Shown here in pieces: positions 27,663 to 35,720 of a stretch of 42,486 nt of DNA. Position 1 is the first letter of the stretch; every line of letters begins with the position of its first letter. Origin of the DNA: Oscillospiraceae bacterium. GTDB taxonomy: Bacteria; Bacillota; Clostridia; Oscillospirales; Oscillospiraceae. Location: assembly GCA_015067465.1 (NCBI GenBank), contig SVMK01000010.1, forward strand, positions 1-42,486, written 5' to 3'. The notes beneath the pieces are model-generated. The model did no database searches. It was not told the DNA's origin and was given only the letters and a program-made list of their open reading frames with translations. Position numbers and translations under genes: made by a program.

Positions 27663-29113
27663 CCGACACGCAGTTTCAGCAGCTGCTGAATGTTACGCTC
27701 GCCATTTCCGCAGAGCGCGACAGGGAAGCTCTGCTGACCTACATTCTCGACACGGCGATGGATCTGACAAACTGCGACGGCGGCACGCTGTATCTCCTCG
27801 AAGCCGACGGGCTGCATTTCTGCCGCATGATGACGCGCAGCATGGGCATCCGTCAGGGCGGACACGCCGATCCTATCACGCTGCCGCCCGTGCCGCTGGA
27901 GCCGAGCTACATATCCGGCTGGGTTGCGATGAACAACCGCCTTGTGAATGTTGCCGATGTGCGAACGGATAAGCGCTTTGACTTCTCCGGCTCGGCGCGC
28001 TACGACGCCATGACCGGCTACTGCACGCGCAGCATGCTGGTGATCCCTCTGGCGAACGACCGCGGCGACCTCATCGGCGTGATGCAGCTGATCAACGCGC
28101 TTGACGCCTCCGGCGCGCCGGTGGCATTCCCACAGGAGCTTGAGCCGCTTGTTTGCGCCATCTCTTCGCAGGCGGCAATCAGCATCACAAACATGCAGTA
28201 CGCCGAGCAGGTTACCGAGCTGCTCGATTCCCTCGTCGGTGCGCTCTCTACGGCGATCGACGAGCGCACCCCCTACAACGCAAACCACACCCGAAACATG
28301 GCGCGCTACGGCGCTGCGTTTCTGGACTATCTCGAAGCCACAGACCACCCGTGGAAATTCGACGCCGACCGCAGAAGAACATTTCTGCTCAGCGTATGGC
28401 TGCACGACGTGGGCAAGCTGGTTGTGCCGCTGGAGGTTATGGACAAGCAAAGCCGACTGAGCCCCGCGGCGCTCTCGGAAATCCGCCAGCGCTTCACGAA
28501 GATGCAGCTGCTCGACCGCATCGCCCTGCTCGAGGGCCGACTCTCCGAAGCGGAGGCGGCAGAGGCAGCGCAGCTGCGAAGCGACACGCTCGCGCTCATC
28601 GAGCGGGCCGACCGCGCGGGCTTCCTGCCGGACGGCGACCTTGCCGCCATTGACGCTGCGGCAGCGCGCAGCTACACGGACGAAGCGGGGGAGACGCAGC
28701 CCTGGCTGACGGAGGCGGAGCATATATGCCTGAGCGTTCGCAAAGGCACGCTGACGGCGGCGGAGCGCGGCATCATGGAAAGCCACGCTGTGGTGACCGG
28801 GCGCATCCTTGGGAGCGTGACGTTCCCGAAAATCTACGCGGAAGTTCCCGAATGGGCGGCGGCGCACCACGAGCTGCTCAACGGCCGGGGCTATCCCGGA
28901 CACCTGACCGCAGAGGCGATTCCGCAGGAAGTGCGGCTGCTTACGATTCTGGACGTTTTCGACGCGCTGACCGCCCGCGACCGGCCGTATAAGCCCGGGA
29001 TGCCCGTGGAGAAAGCGCTGTCCATCCTGCGGAGCATGGTGGACGAAGGCGGCATAGACAAGGAAATTCTTGCTCTGTTTGAGCAGAGCAAATGCTGGGG
29101 AGGAGAAACATGA
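27659..29113 (+). CDS. GAF and HD-GYP domain signalling protein with an insertion
   Basis: A 484-residue cytoplasmic sensor-effector. Residues about 10-175 form a GAF domain (GGTLYLLEADGLHF). The HD-GYP domain follows with H249-D250 (WLHDVGKL) and H403-H404-E405...GYP (HHELLNGRGYPG). HD-GYP proteins hydrolyse cyclic di-GMP, and here the metal-binding His/Asp set looks intact. The HD and HHE motifs are about 155 residues apart, much more than usual, because an Ala/Glu-rich helical insertion of roughly 90 residues lies at about 270-365. ATG at 27659 overlaps the MBL gene. The stop overlaps the FecR-like gene by 4 bases. Confidence 0.88.
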   Translation: MTDTQFQQLLNVTLAISAERDREALLTYILDTAMDLTNCDGGTLYLLEADGLHFCRMMTRSMGIRQGGHADPITLPPVPLEPSYISGWVAMNNRLVNVADVRTDKRFDFSGSARYDAMTGYCTRSMLVIPLANDRGDLIGVMQLINALDASGAPVAFPQELEPLVCAISSQAAISITNMQYAEQVTELLDSLVGALSTAIDERTPYNANHTRNMARYGAAFLDYLEATDHPWKFDADRRRTFLLSVWLHDVGKLVVPLEVMDKQSRLSPAALSEIRQRFTKMQLLDRIALLEGRLSEAEAAEAAQLRSDTLALIERADRAGFLPDGDLAAIDAAAARSYTDEAGETQPWLTEAEHICLSVRKGTLTAAERGIMESHAVVTGRILGSVTFPKIYAEVPEWAAAHHELLNGRGYPGHLTAEAIPQEVRLLTILDVFDALTARDRPYKPGMPVEKALSILRSMVDEGGIDKEILALFEQSKCWGGET

Positions 29114-30312
29114 GAAACTCTGCAATCAAGCGCATGATCGGCCTGATGATGGCAATGGTGCTGTTCGTCGGCCTGATGGCGCCCGCCGCGGCTGCGGATA
29201 GCGCCGTTGGCACAACGCTGCGCCTTGACAAGGCCGAAGGCACCGTTACGGTGAGCAACGCCAGCGGCAAGGCACAGACGATCAAGGAAGGCATGCGCCT
29301 TTACAGCGGCTACACCGTGACGACCGGCACCAAAAGCGGCGCTTACGTCAGTCTGGACGGGAGCAAGGCCATCAAGCTGGATTCCTCCAGCTCCGCTGAG
29401 ATCAGAAAATCCGGCAAGAAGCTGGAAGTTTTTCTGAAATCCGGCAATCTGCTTTTCGACGTTTCCGAACCGCTGAAAAGCGACGAGAGCCTGAATATCC
29501 GCACAGCCACCATGGTCACCGGCGTTCGCGGCACTGTGGGCTATGTTCAGAACGTTGACCGCAGCCTGTCCTACCTGTATCTGCTGGAGGGCAGGGTGGA
29601 GGTGAATAATATTGCCTCCGGCACGGGCACTTCCCAGACCGCTACCCTCGTGGGCGGTCAGGCCATTGCCGCAACGAAGCCCGACGGCGAGATTGTCAGC
29701 GATCTGCAGCCCATGGGACAATTCAGCGACGACGCTCTGCCCGGCTTTGTCTGCCTTGAACTGGCGATAAATGAGCGGCTGCGCGATCGCGTGGAGGATG
29801 CTATGCCTTCGCTGCCGATGCACGACCTTGTTTACGATGCGCCCGAGCGCTTGCAAATGGAGCGGGCTGTGGAGGAACAGGCCGCCGCCGCAATCGCGCA
29901 GCAGGTTGCGCAGCAGCCCGCGCCGAAGCAGGAAACGCTGTATGAAGCGGGTGACTTTGTGGATTCTGCTCCGACGCAGTATACGATTACGTTTGTGCCT
30001 TTGACTCAGCGTGATCCAAGCAGTGGAGATCCTATAACTGTGCCATATTATGTTGACTATACCATAACCGGTACAAGTGAAGGGGAAGGAAGCTTGCAGG
30101 TTCCGGCTGAGGATTCGACTCAGAGCGTGAGTATAACCGTCCCTGCCGGAGCAGAGTTAAGCTTTATGCTTTTTAACGACATCGGAGGAATGATTGTTTA
30201 CGAAGATTCCACTCAAATTCCGCCTTACTATGGTGGTGGTTCTGATTTTCCGACTTATACGATTTCCTCTGTCAACCGTGATATAAGGATTACCGTCACT
30301 CTTGAGGCCTAA
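29110..30312 (+). CDS. Secreted FecR-domain protein
   Basis: A 400-residue exported protein. Residues 1-29 are a signal peptide (basic start, IGLMMAMVLFVGLMAPAAA, likely cut after AAA). A FecR domain follows at about 60-150 (DGSKAIKLDSSSSAEI ... VTGVRGTVGYV), then an Ala/Gln-rich linker (about 258-280) and a beta-rich C-terminal domain with several Thr/Ser-rich strands. FecR domains usually transmit signals across or at the envelope. No anti-sigma or sigma factor is here; the neighbour is a CHASE2 cyclase. AGGAG lies inside the preceding gene. The last 320 bases are visibly more AT-rich than the rest of the operon. Confidence 0.85.
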   Translation: MRNSAIKRMIGLMMAMVLFVGLMAPAAAADSAVGTTLRLDKAEGTVTVSNASGKAQTIKEGMRLYSGYTVTTGTKSGAYVSLDGSKAIKLDSSSSAEIRKSGKKLEVFLKSGNLLFDVSEPLKSDESLNIRTATMVTGVRGTVGYVQNVDRSLSYLYLLEGRVEVNNIASGTGTSQTATLVGGQAIAATKPDGEIVSDLQPMGQFSDDALPGFVCLELAINERLRDRVEDAMPSLPMHDLVYDAPERLQMERAVEEQAAAAIAQQVAQQPAPKQETLYEAGDFVDSAPTQYTITFVPLTQRDPSSGDPITVPYYVDYTITGTSEGEGSLQVPAEDSTQSVSITVPAGAELSFMLFNDIGGMIVYEDSTQIPPYYGGGSDFPTYTISSVNRDIRITVTLEA

Positions 30313-30323
30313 CCACCTACCCC

Positions 30324-32153
30324 ATGATGAGACAGACATTTTTGAAACGTACGCTTACGGCGCTGGTCGCCGCGGTGGTTTTCACTGCGGCGGCGGGCTT
30401 CGGGCTGCTGGATGCGCCCGACGGGGCCGTGTCTGACCGGCTGTATCAGCGTCCCGCGGCAACGGACGGCGAGATCGTTGTGGTCGGCATGGACCGCCGC
30501 GCGCTGGAGGAGCTTGGGCCGATGCCGTGGCCGCGCGACTATATTGCGGACGCGATCTGCTATCTCAACGCAGATCCCGACTATGCCCCCGCGGTGATCG
30601 CGGTGGACGTTCTGTATGTCGGCGAGAGCGCGGACAGCGGAGCGGACGAGTATCTTGCCGCCGCTGCGGCGGACGGCGGAAACGTTGTTGTGGCGTCTGC
30701 CGCAACTTTCGGCAGCAGCATTGTGACGGGCGCGGACGGATTTTATATGGACACGCGCGCCGTGCTGGCATGGGACGAGCCGTTTGAAGCCCTTGCCGCA
30801 GCTGCCGACAGCGGACACATCAACGCCATGGCGGACGCCGACGGCATCATCCGCCACACAATGAACTATATCGACGTTCCCGGCGTGGGGCGCGTGGAGT
30901 CGCTCGCGCGAACGGTTTACCGCCGCTGGGCGGAGGTGAGCGGGGAGGCGGTTTTGCCCTTTGCCGGGGAGGAGCGCCAATTCAGCTATCTGCCGTTCAC
31001 GGCGGCGCCGGGCGGGTATTACGACGGCGTTTCCGTGCTGGACCTGATCTACGGCGAGGCGGACCCTGAATATTTCGCGGGGAAGATCGTGCTGATCGGG
31101 CCGTATGCGGCGGGAATGCAGGACGAATACCGAACTTCCATCGACCATGCCGCGCCGATGTACGGCGTGGAGATTCTCGCAAACACGATCGACGCGTGCC
31201 GCGCGGGCAAGGTGTACCGCGAGGCGAATGAGGCGCTGCAGCTGGGCATTGTCTTTGTTGTCAGCGCGGCGGCGCTTGCGTGGTTTTACGACCGCAAGCT
31301 GCTGCACGCCCTGATCGGCTGGCTGGGCTGCTGCGCGGTGTGGGTGGCGCTGTGTCTTGGGCTTTTCGGCGCGGGCATCGTTTTGCATGTGCTGTGGGTG
31401 CCGCTTGCGGTGACGGTTTTGTTCATCGTGACGGTGGCGATCAACTATCTGCGCTCGCAGCGCGAAAAGCGCCGCATCACGGCAACGTTCGGGCGCTATG
31501 TTGACCCCGCGATTCTCAAGGAACTGCTGGTGCAGGGCGGCGCAGCCGAGCAGCTCGGCGGCACGATGCGCGAGATCGCGGTGCTGTTTGTCGATATTCG
31601 CGGCTTCACCACGATGAGCGAGGCGCTTGACCCGCCCACCGTTGTGGAGATCATCAATAAGTATCTCACGCTGACCACCGAGTGCATTATGCGCCACCGC
31701 GGAACGCTGGACAAGTTTGTGGGTGACTGCACGATGGCGTTCTGGAACGCGCCGCTGCCGCAGGAGGATCCCGTTTATCTGGCCTGCTGCGCCGCGATGG
31801 ATATGGTGGAGGGCTCAAAGCAGCTGGGTGAGGAGCTGATGCAGCGCTTTGGCAGAACGGTGAGCTTTGGCGTGGGCGTGCACTACGGTCCCGCGGTTGT
31901 GGGCAATATCGGTGCGCCGCGCCGCATGGACTACACCGCCATCGGCGACACTGTGAACACCGCGGCGCGTCTGGAAGCCAATGCCCCGGCGGGCACGGTG
32001 TATATCTCCCGCACGGTTGCGGATCTGCTCGGCGACCGCGCGACGGTTTCTTCGCTGGGCGGCACGATCAAGCTGAAGGGAAAAGCCGACGGCTTTGAAA
32101 TTTTGACTCTGGATTCACTTCGTCAGGAAAGGAACGACAGCCATGAAACTTAA
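30324..32153 (+). CDS. CHASE2-domain class III adenylate cyclase
   Basis: A 609-residue membrane sensor enzyme. One N-terminal membrane helix (about 9-28) leads to an extracytoplasmic CHASE2 domain (about 30-290), then three membrane helices (about 300-375) and a cytoplasmic class III cyclase domain (about 410-600). Catalytic residues are present: metal Asp in LFVDIRGF and in KFVGDC, adenine-selecting Lys (LDKFVGD) and Asp (AIGDTVN), transition-state Asn and Arg (NTAARLE). This predicts cyclic AMP. It follows the FecR gene by 11 bases; its ribosome site is weak, so coupling is likely. The C-terminus overlaps the next gene by 11 bases. Confidence 0.92.
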   Translation: MMRQTFLKRTLTALVAAVVFTAAAGFGLLDAPDGAVSDRLYQRPAATDGEIVVVGMDRRALEELGPMPWPRDYIADAICYLNADPDYAPAVIAVDVLYVGESADSGADEYLAAAAADGGNVVVASAATFGSSIVTGADGFYMDTRAVLAWDEPFEALAAAADSGHINAMADADGIIRHTMNYIDVPGVGRVESLARTVYRRWAEVSGEAVLPFAGEERQFSYLPFTAAPGGYYDGVSVLDLIYGEADPEYFAGKIVLIGPYAAGMQDEYRTSIDHAAPMYGVEILANTIDACRAGKVYREANEALQLGIVFVVSAAALAWFYDRKLLHALIGWLGCCAVWVALCLGLFGAGIVLHVLWVPLAVTVLFIVTVAINYLRSQREKRRITATFGRYVDPAILKELLVQGGAAEQLGGTMREIAVLFVDIRGFTTMSEALDPPTVVEIINKYLTLTTECIMRHRGTLDKFVGDCTMAFWNAPLPQEDPVYLACCAAMDMVEGSKQLGEELMQRFGRTVSFGVGVHYGPAVVGNIGAPRRMDYTAIGDTVNTAARLEANAPAGTVYISRTVADLLGDRATVSSLGGTIKLKGKADGFEILTLDSLRQERNDSHET

Positions 32154-33675
32154 AACTATCGCGCTGATCCTTGCGTTTGCGATGCTTTGCAGCGTTGGCG
32201 CTTTTGCCGCGCAGGAGCCGGATTATGCTCTTGCGTCTTACTCCGGCATCTACATTGAGGACGGCGATCTTATGATCACTGACTGCTACAACAACGTCAT
32301 TTGGCGCGCCTGCGGTCACGGAGATGACGGCTATGTGATTGAGCGTCTGGCCGGTAAGGTTGGCATCACGGGACTTGACGGCGCACCGATGGGCTTTTAC
32401 AGCGACGGCAAGGCGCTTGAGGCCGGATTTGTGTCGCCGTGGACGATTGCGCCTTACAAAAAAGGCTACGCCGTTTCCGACACGGAGGCGAATGTGATTC
32501 GCTATATCAGCGCCGACGGCGTTGTTACTGCGGCGGGTAGCGGCGTTGCGGGCATGAGCAACGGCTATGCCTATGCCGCGAAATTCTCCCGTCCGACCGG
32601 GCTTGCCACCGACCGCTGGGGCAACCTCATGATTGCGGACACCGATAACGGCTGCATCCGCGTGCTCGGCAGAACCGGCGAGGTTTACACCTTTGTGTCC
32701 GGTCTCGTTGAGCCGACGGGCATCTGCTGGGGCAGCGACGGCGTGCTGTATGTTGCCGAAACGGGCGCAAACCGCATCTGCGCTGTCAGAAACGGCGTGC
32801 TGGAAGTGGTTGCCGGCAGAAAGATCGCTGCGGAGGACGAGGAAGTTTATATCGGCGGCTATGCCGACGGGCCTGTGGAGAAAGCGCAGTTTGACCATCC
32901 GCAGGGCATCGCGGTGGGCGCGGACGGGGCAATCTATGTTGCCGACACCAACAACGCCGCGATCCGCAAGATCGCCGATGGGCGCGTGACAACTGTGACG
33001 GCGGCAAGCGGCCTGGACGCTCTGCCCATCAGTCCGCGCGGCCTCGCCGTGGAGGGTAACACGCTCTTTGTCTGCGACACCGGCGCCCTGACGCTGCTGC
33101 ATTGCGACATTTCGCCGCTTGTCTACTCCGATGTTCCCGAAGATGCAGCGTACGCTGAGGCGGTTTATGCCGCCACGCAGCGCAAGCTGGTGGACGGCGT
33201 CGGCAACGGTCTGTTCGCGCCCGACGCGCAGCTCAACCGCGCGATGTTTGTCACCATGCTCGCGCGCGTGCAGCGCAATGTGGATGGCACGACCGTGATT
33301 GACGGCGCTGCGCAGTTCCCCGATGTGGCGGCCGGCGTGTGGTATGACGCAACGTCGCGCTGGGCGGCGGATGCCGGCATCGTGCTGGGAATCAACGGTA
33401 AATTCTGCGGCAGCGAGGCCATTACGCGCGAGCAGCTGATCACGATGCTCTACCGCTATGCGCAGATGCGCGGCTTTGATTGCAGCGCTTTCGCTGCGCT
33501 GGATGCTTACGCCGACGCTGCGGCTGTTGCGGAATATGCGCTCGCGCCCATGCAGTGGGCGGTTGGAGCCGGCATCATCGGCGATGCGGACAGTGCGCTC
33601 GCACCCAAGGCCGTTGCCACCCGCGCGGAAACGGCGCAGATTCTTGTTGCTTTCATGGATGCGATGGGCATCTGA
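32143..33675 (+). CDS. Surface protein with NHL repeats and SLH domains
   Basis: A 510-residue exported protein. It has a signal peptide (about 1-22, MKLKTIALILAFAMLCSVGAFA), then NHL-type beta-propeller repeats (about 40-330; FSRPTGLATDRWGNLMIADT, FDHPQGIAVGADGAIYVADT), then three S-layer-homology repeats (about 330-510; YSDVPED, FPDVAAGVWY, and a weaker third). SLH domains bind secondary cell-wall polymers, so the propeller is displayed on the wall. AGGAAAGG precedes the ATG, which lies inside the cyclase gene. Its place at the end of a signalling operon suggests it presents or detects an external ligand. Confidence 0.88.
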   Translation: MKLKTIALILAFAMLCSVGAFAAQEPDYALASYSGIYIEDGDLMITDCYNNVIWRACGHGDDGYVIERLAGKVGITGLDGAPMGFYSDGKALEAGFVSPWTIAPYKKGYAVSDTEANVIRYISADGVVTAAGSGVAGMSNGYAYAAKFSRPTGLATDRWGNLMIADTDNGCIRVLGRTGEVYTFVSGLVEPTGICWGSDGVLYVAETGANRICAVRNGVLEVVAGRKIAAEDEEVYIGGYADGPVEKAQFDHPQGIAVGADGAIYVADTNNAAIRKIADGRVTTVTAASGLDALPISPRGLAVEGNTLFVCDTGALTLLHCDISPLVYSDVPEDAAYAEAVYAATQRKLVDGVGNGLFAPDAQLNRAMFVTMLARVQRNVDGTTVIDGAAQFPDVAAGVWYDATSRWAADAGIVLGINGKFCGSEAITREQLITMLYRYAQMRGFDCSAFAALDAYADAAAVAEYALAPMQWAVGAGIIGDADSALAPKAVATRAETAQILVAFMDAMGI

Positions 33676-33702
33676 CGCGCGCGATTATCATCTGAAACAA
33701 AA

Positions 33703-33740
33703 CACCCCTGCAGCGATTTCGGCTGCGGGGGTGCTTTTTT
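33703..33740 (+). terminator. Terminator of the signalling operon
   Basis: Stem CACCCCTGCAGC / GCTGCGGGGGTG (one T-G pair) followed by C and six T, 28 bases after the SLH gene stop. Confidence 0.92.
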
Positions 33741-33780
33741 GCCGTATGCTGTGGTTTGCGCCGGGGAGTGGGGGCGAATG

Positions 33781-33813
33781 AAAAAATCCCCGAAAACCGG
33801 AGTTTTCGGGGAT
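33781..33813 (-). terminator. Terminator of the rplM-rpsI operon
   Basis: On the minus strand ATCCCCGAAAAC / GTTTTCGGGGAT, a perfect 12-base stem with a TCCG loop, followed by a T-run. It lies 21 bases after the rpsI stop. Confidence 0.93.
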
Positions 33814-33834
33814 GATTCGTGAATTTTCCGCAGA

Positions 33835-34245
33835 TCAGCGCTTGGAGAACTGGGGTGCGCGACGTGCGGCCTTGAGACCGTACTTCTTACGCTCTTTCAT
33901 ACGAGGATCGCGGGTCAGGAAGCCTTCGGCCTTCAGAGCGGGGCGGAAGGTTTCGTCCACGAGCAGGAGAGCGCGGGAGATGCCGTGGCGGATTGCGCCG
34001 GCCTGACCGGAAACGCCGCCGCCGGTGACGGTGCACTCGATATCGACCTTCTCGGTCATTGCGGTGGTAACGAGGGGCTGACGAACGATGAGCTTCAGGG
34101 TTTCGAGGCCGAAGTAATCATCGATGTCGCGGCCGTTGATGGTGATCTTGCCGGTGCCGCCGGGAATGAGGTGAACTCTGGCGACAGAGGATTTACGACG
34201 GCCGGTGCCGTACATATAGGGGCGCTTGCTGACATAAGTTGCCAT
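33835..34245 (-). CDS. rpsI: 30S ribosomal protein S9 (uS9)
   Basis: A 136-residue uS9. [18 protein letters not shown] at the start and the basic tail RAPQFSKR, which reaches the P-site tRNA, are diagnostic. It begins 18 bases after rplM with AGGAGGAAG before the ATG. The rplM-rpsI pairing is the near-universal bacterial arrangement. Confidence 0.99.
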   Translation of the reverse strand: MATYVSKRPYMYGTGRRKSSVARVHLIPGGTGKITINGRDIDDYFGLETLKLIVRQPLVTTAMTEKVDIECTVTGGGVSGQAGAIRHGISRALLLVDETFRPALKAEGFLTRDPRMKERKKYGLKAARRAPQFSKR

Positions 34246-34263
34246 TGTGTTCTTCCTCCTTCT

Positions 34264-34692
34264 TTAGCGATCCCAAACTTCGGGCTTCTGGGCAGCGTGC
34301 TTGTGCTCGGCGCCGCGGAAAACCTTCAGACGGGTGAGCTGATCGGCAGCAATCTTGTTCTTCTGCAGCATGCCCTTAACAGCCAGCTGCATTGCGAACT
34401 CGGGGCGCTTTGCCATCAGTTCTTTGTACTTGACTTCCTTCAGACCGCCGATCCAGCCGGAGTGGTGACGGTAGAACTTCTGATCGAGCTTCTTGCCGGT
34501 CAGAACTGCCTTCTCAGCGTTGATGATGATGACGAAATCGCCGCAGTCAACGTTGGGGGTGTAGGTGGGCTTGAGCTTGCCGCGGAGCAGGTCGGCGGCG
34601 AGAGCAGCGGTCTTGCCCAGGGGCTTGCCTGCTGCGTCCAGGACGTACCACTTGCGCTCAACGGTCGCCTTGGTAGCCATTGTAGTGGACAT
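34264..34692 (-). CDS. rplM: 50S ribosomal protein L13 (uL13)
   Basis: A 142-residue uL13. The core segments [40 protein letters not shown] and AVKGMLQKN are diagnostic. ATG at 34692 has GGAGG 8 bases upstream; a second ATG four codons later is less well placed. It is the first gene of the rplM-rpsI operon, driven by the promoter at 34826-34854. Confidence 0.99.
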   Translation of the reverse strand: MSTTMATKATVERKWYVLDAAGKPLGKTAALAADLLRGKLKPTYTPNVDCGDFVIIINAEKAVLTGKKLDQKFYRHHSGWIGGLKEVKYKELMAKRPEFAMQLAVKGMLQKNKIAADQLTRLKVFRGAEHKHAAQKPEVWDR

Positions 34693-34820
34693 GGTTGTTT
34701 CCTCCGTTATTAGAAATTATTTAAAAAACTTGTTCAGGTGCGCTCAAATGCAGCAATTAAGATAATTGACATTTCAGCTTTGGATAGCTACAATAATCAG
34801 TATTGTGCACATAAACAGCT
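34693..34820 (-). promoter_or_regulatory. Long leader of rplM, possible autoregulatory element
   Basis: About 125 bases separate the predicted transcription start from rplM. Two small hairpins are visible: CAATA-CTGAT-TATTG (34805-34791) and CAATTA-TCT-TAATTG (34768-34754). Firmicute rplM leaders often carry an L13-responsive structure. I cannot confirm a match to that family by eye. Confidence 0.4.
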
Positions 34821-34825
34821 TTTTC

Positions 34826-34854
34826 TTTATATCACAAGCTTTTTTTAATGTCAA
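34826..34854 (-). promoter_or_regulatory. Strong sigma-A promoter of rplM-rpsI
   Basis: On the minus strand a consensus TTGACA (34854-34849), 17-base spacer and TATAAA (34831-34826). This fits a highly expressed ribosomal protein operon. Confidence 0.85.
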
Positions 34855-34967
34855 CACAATTTTTCCCGCAAATTGATATACAACAACGAGAACTCGCGAA
34901 TGCTTTGATTTGCTTCAAAATACTCCCGTTTTCTCGTTTTCGATTTTTAAATATTTTTTGGTGATAT

Positions 34968-35720
34968 ATGAACAATTTACTCAATAACTTTTGTTCGCTT
35001 GTTCGCAAGGGTGTGGACGAGTATCATATGATCGAACAGGGCGACCGCGTTGCGGTTGGCATTTCCGGCGGGATGGACTCGCTTTTGCTTCTTTGCGCGC
35101 TGAAGCATCTGCAGCAATATTATCCTCAGCACTTTGAACTGCGCGCGATCACGATCGACCTTGGCTTTGAGGGGATGGACTTTTCTCCGATTGCCGAGCT
35201 CTGCCGCCGCCTTGATGTGCCGTATACCCGCATTCAAACCGATATCCGCGAGGTCGTTTTTGATGTGCGGCAGGAGGAAAACCCCTGCTCGCTTTGCGCG
35301 AAGATGCGCCGCGGCGCGCTCAACACAGCAATGAAGGATTCCGGCTGCAATAAACTGGCGCTCGGCCACCACTATGACGACGCCGTTGAAACCTTTATGA
35401 TGAGCCTGCTGTTTGAAGGACGCATCAACTGCTTTAAGCCGATGACGTATATGTCGCGCATGAATGTCTGGCAGATCCGCCCGATGATCTATGCGACGAA
35501 AGAGAAGATTGCCGCGGTTGCCGCGGCACTGGAGTTGCCGGTTGTTGAAAATCCCTGCCCGCAGGACAAAGGCAGCAAACGCCATGAAATCAAAACGCTT
35601 CTTGCTGAACTTGGCAGGGAGTATCCGGATATGAGAACGAAGATTTTCGGCGCCATGCAGCGCCAGCCGCTTGAAGGCTGGGCACCTGACCCGATAGACA
35701 GGAGTAAAAAAAGAAAATGA
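34968..35720 (+). CDS. TtcA-like tRNA 2-thiolation ATPase
   Basis: A 250-residue PP-loop ATPase of the TtcA/TtuA group. The pyrophosphatase loop SGGMDS is at about residues 34-39 and a CxxC pair follows (NPCSLCAKMRRG), with a further Cys in ENPCPQD. These three Cys bind the [4Fe-4S] cluster used in sulfur transfer. TtcA makes 2-thiocytidine at tRNA position 32. Assignment to that exact site is by family. The ATG overlaps no ribosome site of note. The stop overlaps the MATE gene by 4 bases, so the two are cotranscribed. Confidence 0.85.
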   Translation: MNNLLNNFCSLVRKGVDEYHMIEQGDRVAVGISGGMDSLLLLCALKHLQQYYPQHFELRAITIDLGFEGMDFSPIAELCRRLDVPYTRIQTDIREVVFDVRQEENPCSLCAKMRRGALNTAMKDSGCNKLALGHHYDDAVETFMMSLLFEGRINCFKPMTYMSRMNVWQIRPMIYATKEKIAAVAAALELPVVENPCPQDKGSKRHEIKTLLAELGREYPDMRTKIFGAMQRQPLEGWAPDPIDRSKKRK

